Part shown: piece after piece, positions 58,501 through 64,000 of the stretch | How the letters are laid out: each line of letters starts with the position of its first letter | How positions within the stretch are numbered: the first letter of the stretch is position 1 | Origin: Colius striatus | Lineage: Eukaryota; Chordata; Aves; Coliiformes; Coliidae | Assembly (NCBI RefSeq): GCF_028858725.1 | Contig: NC_084760.1 | Coordinates: forward strand, 9,560,867 to 9,624,866 | Length of the DNA: 64,000 nt | Direction: 5' to 3' | The notes under the pieces: model-generated | Told to the model about the DNA's origin: nothing | Database searches by the model: none | Seen by the model: the letters and a program-made list of their open reading frames with translations, nothing else | Translations under genes and position numbers: made by a program

Positions 58501-61500
58501 CACACAGAGCATTTAGGGGCAGAGACTCAGCAAATCTGAAGTGGATGCAAACAACATTGTGTTTTATGCACCTTAACAACATTCTTACAACAACAGCCAA
58601 CAATCCATCTGCATCACTAGCACTGTGGAAATGTTGCAGTTACAAAAATGGAAGAAACCAAAGGAAAAGCAGTGATGTGGTTTAAACCCAACCAGCAACT
58701 AAACGCCAGGTAGCTGCCCACTCCCTTCCCCCAGTGCAGTGTGGAGGAGAATCAGGAAAAGTAAAATTTGTGGGTTGAGATAAGAAAGGTTTACTAACTA
58801 AAATGAAATAAAGTATATTAATAACAACAATAATCAACTATAATAATGAGAATGAAAAGGAAAATAACAATAAAGATAAAGTTTAAAAAGGTAAAAAGAT
58901 CTCCCAAAACAACAAGTGATGCTTAATGCCATTGGCTCAGGGCTCACTGATTGATGCCCAAACAGGATCTGATTCTCCACACCAATTCCTCCTCAGTTTA
59001 TATACCTGATGCTCTATGGTATGGAATAGCCCTTGGGCTAGTTGGGGTCAGCTGTCCCGGCCATGCCCTCTCCCAGCTTCTTGTGCCCCCGAGCCCACCG
59101 TCTGTCAGGGCAGGGTGAGAAACAGACAAGGCCTTGATGCTGCACAAGCACTGCTCAGCAATAATCAAAACATCCCTGTGTGTTCAACACAGTTTCCAGC
59201 ATAAACCCAAACTACAGCCCTGTACCAGCTACTAGGAAGAAAATTAAGTCTACCCCAGCTGAAACCAGGACAAGCAGCAAGATCAAAATTATTATTAATA
59301 GAAGAAACAAAGAATATTCATTAAATGTGTTATGTTTCCCAAAACAAATGTTTGCTACAAATTTAGGGCTTTTAAAAGGCACAATGCCCTGCTTCTCTAC
59401 CCTCGTAGAAGATCCAGCTTCTCAGGAATTAGCTGAAGACAATAAGAACTATTTAAATGCTGTGTTAACAGAGAAAGCTTTACCCCCAAAAGACCTGAAA
59501 TCCTCACACATTGCACATTCTATCTCCAGCAGAGAAGAAAAAACAGCTAACCAACTTGAAGAGAAGTAGACATCAGACAGCTGCTAGGGCAAAGGGTAAC
59601 AAGTACAGCAGTCACAAAGATACAGAAGAGGAAAAAAAATGCTTTGAGCAGCTGAATGAGAGGGGCAAATGTTCTCCTTAATAAGAATATCTGGCTTAAA
59701 AAACCACAAGCACTCATAAATTGAAGTATCAGATCACATCTGAGCTGTACCTCAGTTGAAGTGCCGTTCCCATGAGTTTCCAGCTCAGATGCCCTTACCA
59801 GAAGTGTAAAATATACTCTGAGCAGAGAAGGGGTGTGTGTGTGATTTCCCTTCTTCCCTCCTCCACAGTAGAGTTTATTTTGCTTTTTAATTATTTGTTT
59901 AGAGGGATGAAATATGACTTATGTATGATCTGCATGCTAGTTCAACAGCTAACTACAGGGAGTTACAATGACAGACATATCACTCAAAATACCCATCTCT
60001 TCCATGAAAAGTAAATTAAATGAAGCTGGTCTCTGACATATTTCTCTCCCATTTCCTTTACACCATGTCATCGCAGGGTCATCAAGCACCTTCCTTCACA
60101 ACACCTGCAGTTCACATCATTCATTCACTCTTCCCCTAGCACCGTCCTCCCGTGTCCTGTAGCTCCCAACTAAGGGTGAAACTGTACAAAGCATCCATCA
60201 TGCAGAGGTACATGGCTGCTGGCCAGACAGCACACAGCCAGCAGGTAATTGTGGCATTTCCATTTTAGGCTTGATCTTAGAAGGCCTCTAATTGTGTCTC
60301 TCTAGCTGTTTGTTTTCCACAAAACTTGCAGGCAATGACATCCCTTGACTCTGACAAATTAGGCTGAAACTGGCCAACAGGTTCAGAAGCCATTGGGAAG
60401 GATAAAGAGGCTGAAACCCTCATTGCAGAAATTTGACTTCCTTAGAAAAATGATGTCAAGGAGTCATACTGTACTTACAGGCATTGTTATCTGAAAGGAC
60501 TTTAAGATAACCACAGTCTGTTGTGCTGTTACCTGTTATTGTGTTCTTACTATTTCTGCAGTGAACAGGAGCCGTGTCACACAAACCAGAAAAACAACAC
60601 TGTAAATCTGCAAATATTGACAAATGATTCAAGATACTTACAGTAAAATACCATTTAATTCTTTCTGCCCCTCTTTGTACCCTGTTTTCCTTTTACCTTG
60701 AGATCAAACATAGCATCACAGAATGGTAGGGGCTGGAAGGGATCTTTAGAGATCATCTAGTCCAAACCCTCTGCTAAAGCAGGTCCACCTAGATCAGGTC
60801 ACACAGGAATGAGTCCAGGTGTGTTTTGAAAACCTCCAGAGAAAGAGCCTCCACACCCTCCCTGGGCAGCCTGTGCCAGGGCTCCCTCACCTCAACAAGA
60901 AAGAAGTTTTTCCTTATGTTAGAGTGGAACTTTTTGTGTTCCAGCTTCTGTCCGTTACCCCTTGTCCTGTCACTGGATACTACAGAAAAAAGCAATGCCC
61001 CAACCTCCTGACACCCACCTTTTAAATACTTATAAGTGTTAATGAGATTTCCTCCCACCCCCCCAAGTCTCCTCTTCTCCAAACTAAACAGGCCCAGTTC
61101 CCACAGCGTTTCCTCATATGGAAGATGTTCCAGGCCCCTGATCATCTTGATGGCCCTGCACTGGCCTCTCTCCAGCACTTCCCTGTCCCTCTTGAGCTGA
61201 GGAGCCCAGAACTGGACACAGGACTCCAAATGAGGCCTCACGAGGGCAGAGGAGGGAGGGAGAAGAACCTCCCTTGACCTGCTGGCCACACTGTTCTTGA
61301 TGCATCCCAGGCTGCCATTGGCCTTCTTGGCCACGAGGGCACATTGCTGGCTCATGGTTAGTTTACTGTCAACCAGGTCTCTCTCTGCAGAGCTGCTCTC
61401 CAGCAGGTCAATCCCCAGACTGTCCTGGTGCATGGGGTTGTTCCTCTCCAGGTGCAGGACTCTGCACTTGCCCTTGTTGAACAAGTCTTAGATCATAGAA

Positions 61501-63271
61501 TGACAGAATGGCAGGGGTTGGAAAGGACCTTTAGAGATCATGTAGTCCAACCCCCCTGCAGAAGCAGATTCACCTAGATCAGGTTGCATAGGAATGTGTC
61601 CAGGTGGGTCTTGAAGACCTCCAAGGAAGGAGACTCCACAACCCCTCTGGGCAGCCTGTGCCAGGGCTCCCTCACCTCAACAGTGAAATAGTTTTTTTCT
61701 TATATTTAAGTGGAACTTTTTGTGTTCCAGCTTCATCCCATTACCCCTTGTCCTGTTACTATCTACTATAGAAAAAAGGGATGTCCCAACCTCCTGACAT
61801 CCACTCTTTAGATATTTATAAATGTTAGTAAGATCACCCCTCAGTCTCCTCTTCTCCAGACTAAACAGCCCCAGTTCCCACAGCCTTTCCTCTTATGAAA
61901 GATGCTTCAGTCCCCTGACCATCTTGGTGGCCCTGTGCTGGACTCTCTCCAGCAGTTCTCTGTCCCTCTAAAAAAGTCTCTGTCCCTTCAAAAGTCACAG
62001 ACGTGGCTATAATAGAGAGAAAATAATGTTGCCTTTTTCTTAACGCAAACTATGCCACAATAAAGTGCTGAAATATTTCATAATGCTTCAGCATTTTTTT
62101 TATAATTAAGAAGAAAGAGAGTTTCAGTTCAAAATACTTACAAAAACTTCTCTGGTATCCACAGCAACCTTATCCTGCACTGTGCTTTTCAACTGCTCCA
62201 TTGTTGATGCAAACTGCACATTTCCCTTTTCAACTTCTTGAGCACTTGTGATTGCATCAGACTGGAAAGAGAACTCCAGGTAAGAAGTATGACAGTCAAA
62301 AACATCAAGTGAGAAGTATTTTCTTGGCTTTCTTCACTTAACTATTTTCAGCTAACTGGTCTAAGGAATGAAATGCACCCTAAGTTTCTACAAAGTACTT
62401 TTTCCCTGAAGTGTTCAGGTATGAATTCAGTTGCTTCTCTCAAACATGTGCCAGTAATTTTTATAGATAAACCTTTACATTTTTATAATGAGACTGAAAA
62501 AACTTTAAGAGATAAATGTTTTTTCCAAGCTTTACAATATATGAGAAAATAATAAAACCCCTGAAGATAAATTAAAAGGTTTTCATAAACAAAACAAGAT
62601 TCAACAACTTGCACTGAATTAATCTTCTGATGACTCCATATGTGCTGGGGGTGTCTGCTGACTAAAATGAAGGTGCTTTATGGATTGAACAAGGAGATTT
62701 TTCTCTCATGCCTTTTGAGGCAGTGAATAATAGGTAAAAAAAAGGAAATGAAAGGTCTTACTTTTGTAGTTCTCTATTAATGAGATTAAACCAAAAAAGG
62801 AAACCTCCAGAAATTAAATGTAAGCTCTGTCATACTGTAGCATACAATTCATATTGTGTTTCACCTGACAGTAGCCAAACCTAGCAAGTTAGGTGCAAAA
62901 GTTTGGTGTGGCAGGTGATGTAGGTTCTTCTATATTGAGATTAATATTACTTAATTTATTTCTGTCTCGTTCTTCTTACATTTCTGTCCCATACAAATGG
63001 GTAACTTGAATACATTCCATCTGCAATAAAATCCCAGAGGAGATCACATGATGGTATCTCACCAGAAGGATGCAGAGGAAGGCCTCATATTGTCTCACAT
63101 TGAACAGTGCTTCTTTTAATTTGAAGGAACTAAGCTGGCTATATCTGTATTGGTCTTCCTGCATAGCTTCCAAGAGAGCTGTGTACTGGTGGGCTAGTGT
63201 ATGGCAAGTACTGAGACCTTCATCGACAGCCTGTGTAGCTGACGGGATGGCTTCGCTCAGAATGGCTGGCA
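49279..63271 (-). CDS. CFAP206: CFAP206, cilia- and flagella-associated protein 206 (last seven coding exons)
   Basis: Axonemal protein of motile cilia. Its algal homologue FAP206 docks radial spoke RS2 and a dynein to the doublet microtubule. Seven exons join in frame to about 411 codons with a TAA stop: 63063-63271, 62142-62261, 57935-58133, 57162-57299, 54083-54276, 51679-51822, 49279-49509. The human protein is about 622 residues, so roughly the first 210 lie right of the window. Recognisable blocks include [39 protein letters not shown] and S-H-M-R-R-E-N. All introns are GT-AG. The C-terminal tail carries three T-Q-T motifs. No canonical poly(A) hexamer follows the stop closely; a TATAAA variant (minus strand) is at 49238-49233. 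Confidence 0.95.
50399..50466 (-). mobile_element. Decayed CR1 stub in CFAP206 intron
   Basis: About 68 bp with ctcatagaatcctttcagct and aagatcatggagtgcagcc; older subfamily. Confidence 0.7.
50700..51140 (+). mobile_element. CR1 fragment in CFAP206 intron
   Basis: About 440 bp of the subgroup with tgacctactctaggtggtcc. It contains a small local duplication (caggaggatggagacaggag). Confidence 0.94.
51679..51822 (-). CDS. CFAP206: CFAP206 exon
   Basis: 144 nt, phase 0 at both ends; donor gtttgt. It encodes A-R-N-A-D-K-R-F through L-R-R-K-A-I-R-L, with a T-Q-T motif at 51760-51768 followed by T-H-I-L-P-P-T. It lies about 90 bp from a solo LTR. Confidence 0.95.
51914..52898 (+). mobile_element. 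Solo LTR, ERVL-like, with ACATT duplication
   Basis: 985 bp. It begins TGTCCTGGTTTAG and ends CTAAACCAGGACA, perfect 13-bp terminal inverted repeats. It is flanked by perfect 5-bp duplications ACATT at 51909-51913 and 52899-52903. An ATTAAA near 52733 suits a poly(A) signal in + orientation. It is a recombined solo LTR in a CFAP206 intron, antisense to the gene and about 90 bp from the exon at 51679-51822. Confidence 0.9.
53636..53990 (-). mobile_element. CR1 fragment in CFAP206 intron, sense
   Basis: About 355 bp. It has a small internal deletion in the ctgggcagcctg region and ends about 90 bp from the donor of the exon at 54083. Confidence 0.93.
54083..54276 (-). CDS. CFAP206: CFAP206 exon
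   Basis: 194 nt. It encodes [12 protein letters not shown] through [13 protein letters not shown]1 copy ends about 90 bp downstream of its donor. Confidence 0.95.
54277..55379 (-). other. CFAP206: CFAP206 intron, repeat-free stretch
   Basis: A-rich intron sequence with no repeat or exon recognised. Confidence 0.5.
55380..55755 (-). mobile_element. CR1 fragment in CFAP206 intron, sense
   Basis: About 375 bp. The terminal repeat shows as aatcatagaaccatagaatg. Confidence 0.95.
55756..56757 (-). other. CFAP206: CFAP206 intron, repeat-free stretch
   Basis: Nothing recognised except a short palindromic run of aagttaactt-type units near 56082-56106. Confidence 0.5.
56758..56911 (-). mobile_element. 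CR1 fragment in CFAP206 intron, sense
   Basis: About 155 bp, truncated at ctctccctgggc. Confidence 0.93.
57162..57299 (-). CDS. CFAP206: CFAP206 exon
   Basis: 138 nt between acceptor ttcttag and donor gtatgt. It encodes R-V-N-I-S-D-F-E through [10 protein letters not shown] and K-G-L-T-L-P. The flanking phases (2 nt in, 1 nt out) fit both neighbours. Confidence 0.93.
57935..58133 (-). CDS. CFAP206: CFAP206 exon
   Basis: 199 nt after acceptor tctag. It encodes [10 protein letters not shown] through E-E-R-R-R-E-T-T; donor gtactg, phase 1. This is the most divergent CFAP206 exon relative to human. Confidence 0.9.
58301..58484 (-). mobile_element. CR1 fragment in CFAP206 intron, sense
   Basis: About 185 bp, from gaatcacagaatcctaaagg to cctcacctcaacag. 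It lies about 170 bp upstream of the acceptor of the exon at 57935-58133. Confidence 0.93.
58673..59272 (-). mobile_element. Solo LTR, ERVL-like family A, with AGCAG duplication
   Basis: 600 bp, flanked by perfect 5-bp duplications AGCAG at 58668-58672 and 59273-59277. Read on the minus strand it begins TGTCCTGGTTTCAGC, has a TATATAAAC promoter box (58997-59005) and an A/T-rich 3' part with TTTATT runs. It matches a family I know as very common in Neoaves. It is sense to CFAP206 and contains no internal genes. Confidence 0.88.
59278..60711 (-). other. CFAP206: CFAP206 intron, repeat-free stretch
   Basis: A 129-codon open frame on the + strand spans the LTR edge and this sequence. It has no recognisable motif and is taken as chance. 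Nothing else seen. Confidence 0.45.
60712..61489 (-). mobile_element. Long, young-looking CR1 copy in CFAP206 intron, sense
   Basis: About 780 bp with 231 uninterrupted codons (61484-60789) of the C-terminal part of the CR1 polymerase protein. Landmarks are [12 protein letters not shown] and [10 protein letters not shown]. It has the fewest lesions of the long copies here. The 5' part, with the reverse-transcriptase catalytic core and the endonuclease, is absent, so it cannot move by itself. Confidence 0.96.
61491..61970 (-). mobile_element. CR1 fragment in CFAP206 intron, tandem to previous
   Basis: About 480 bp on the same strand, starting within a few bases of the end of the copy at 60712. 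It belongs to a different subgroup, so it is an independent insertion and not a duplication. Confidence 0.95.
62142..62261 (-). CDS. CFAP206: CFAP206 exon
   Basis: 120 nt, phase 0 at both ends; donor gtaagt. It encodes [11 protein letters not shown] through V-A-V-D-T-R-E-V-F. Confidence 0.92.
62262..63062 (-). other. CFAP206: CFAP206 intron between two exons
   Basis: AT-rich, no repeat recognised. Confidence 0.55.
63063..63271 (-). CDS. CFAP206: CFAP206 exon (most 5' in window)
   Basis: 209 nt. It encodes P-A-I-L-S-E-A-I-P through [15 protein letters not shown]; donor gtgaga. It begins two bases into a codon, so the preceding exon lies beyond 64000 or in sequence not recognised here. Confidence 0.93.
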
Positions 63272-63607
63272 CTGTTTATATAGAAGGATACAGAATAAAT
63301 ATGAGAGACACAGGCAAAGAATCATTAGCAAAAGATTACAGTGCAGTGTTTGAGCAGTGTGGACTTGCAATAAAGTTTCTGTAGTTTGTCCTTATATTCA
63401 CACATTTCCAAGTGCTCACAGACTGGATTCAGCCACTGGATCTTACTAGTGAAATGGTTCCAAACAGCTGGAATTACAGGTGTGGAAATAGCACAGTCAA
63501 GTCAAGGACTGTGAGAAAACTTGCTTTGTGGTAGATGCAGTTCAGCTGATAGTACTGACTGTGGGTGTACTGAGAGACTTCAGGCAATATGTACCACTTC
63601 CAGTTCT

Positions 63608-64000
63608 TCCACTGTCTCCCATGGGAGGGACCCCAGTGTAGCAGTGGGAAGTGTGAGGAGGCCTCCCCCTGAGAAGCAGCAGCAGCAAAGTCCATCTGTA
63701 ATGAACTGACCACAACCCCCATCCCCTGTGCTGCTGGGGGGAAGGAAGGAGAGTCCTGGGAAGAGGGAGGGATGGGGGGAAACGTTTTAAGATTTGGTTT
63801 TATTTCTCATCTCTCTGTTCTGATGGTTCATTAACAAATCAAACCATTTCTCCCCAAGTTGAGTCTGTTATGCACATGCCACTAATTGCTGAGTGATCTC
63901 CCTGTCTCTGACTCACAAACCTCTCATAACTCTCTCTCCTGTCCAGTTTAGGAGGGGGAGTGATACAATGACTTGGTGGGCACCTGGCACCCAGCCAGGG
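63608..64000 (+). mobile_element. Partial LTR, ERVL-like family B (cut by window edge)
   Basis: It matches the last 400 bp of the LTR at 39618-40755, from ctgtctcccatg to gcacccagccaggg, with the 5' two-thirds missing. The right tip lies beyond the window. Confidence 0.88.

Noticed and set aside
59180-59569. 129-codon open frame on the + strand
   Set aside because: It straddles the edge of a solo LTR and its target duplication, has no recognisable domain, and runs antisense to a CFAP206 intron.
1-64000. CRISPR arrays, operons, phage or insertion sequences, tRNA or rRNA genes
   Set aside because: The window is vertebrate nuclear DNA. Repeated blocks are CR1 and LTR copies, and I saw no tRNA-like or rRNA-like sequence.

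Overview
The window is nuclear DNA from a bird. Three split protein genes with GT-AG introns lie in it, set among many copies of the avian CR1 retrotransposon and several solo LTRs of endogenous retroviruses of the kind abundant in Neoaves. By hand count there are about 37 CR1 fragments covering roughly 18% of the window. LTR pieces add about 6%. That CR1 load is far above a typical bird and would fit a woodpecker-like lineage (Piciformes) or a hornbill/hoopoe lineage (Bucerotiformes). The species-level guess is inference only.

Layout. (1) About 378-28141, + strand: RARS2, mitochondrial arginyl-tRNA synthetase. Sixteen coding exons and the stop codon are present; the first exons lie left of the window. 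(2) 29643-46671, - strand: SLC35A1, the Golgi CMP-sialic acid transporter, complete in eight coding exons. Its first exon sits in a strong CpG island at about 45840-47045. (3) 49279-63271, - strand: the last seven coding exons of CFAP206, an axonemal radial-spoke docking protein; its 5' half lies right of the window. RARS2 and SLC35A1 converge tail to tail with about 1.5 kb between stop codons. CFAP206 runs in the same direction as SLC35A1 and ends 2.6 kb upstream of its start codon. The order and relative orientations match human 6q15 (CFAP206, SLC35A1, RARS2), so this is conserved vertebrate synteny.

The genes do not form a pathway. RARS2 charges mitochondrial tRNA-Arg, SLC35A1 feeds sialylation in the Golgi, and CFAP206 acts in motile cilia. 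All exon joins were worked out by hand from splice sites, reading phase and recalled similarity to the human proteins. No alignment was run.

Items worth a second look are a GC-AG intron in RARS2, three T-Q-T motifs in the CFAP206 tail that resemble dynein light chain LC8 docking sites, a changed C-terminal tail in SLC35A1, a young-looking CR1 with 231 open codons, three solo LTRs with perfect 5-bp target duplications, and several inverted CR1 pairs inside introns. I saw no undescribed multi-gene system. The window is ordinary, repeat-rich avian gene territory.
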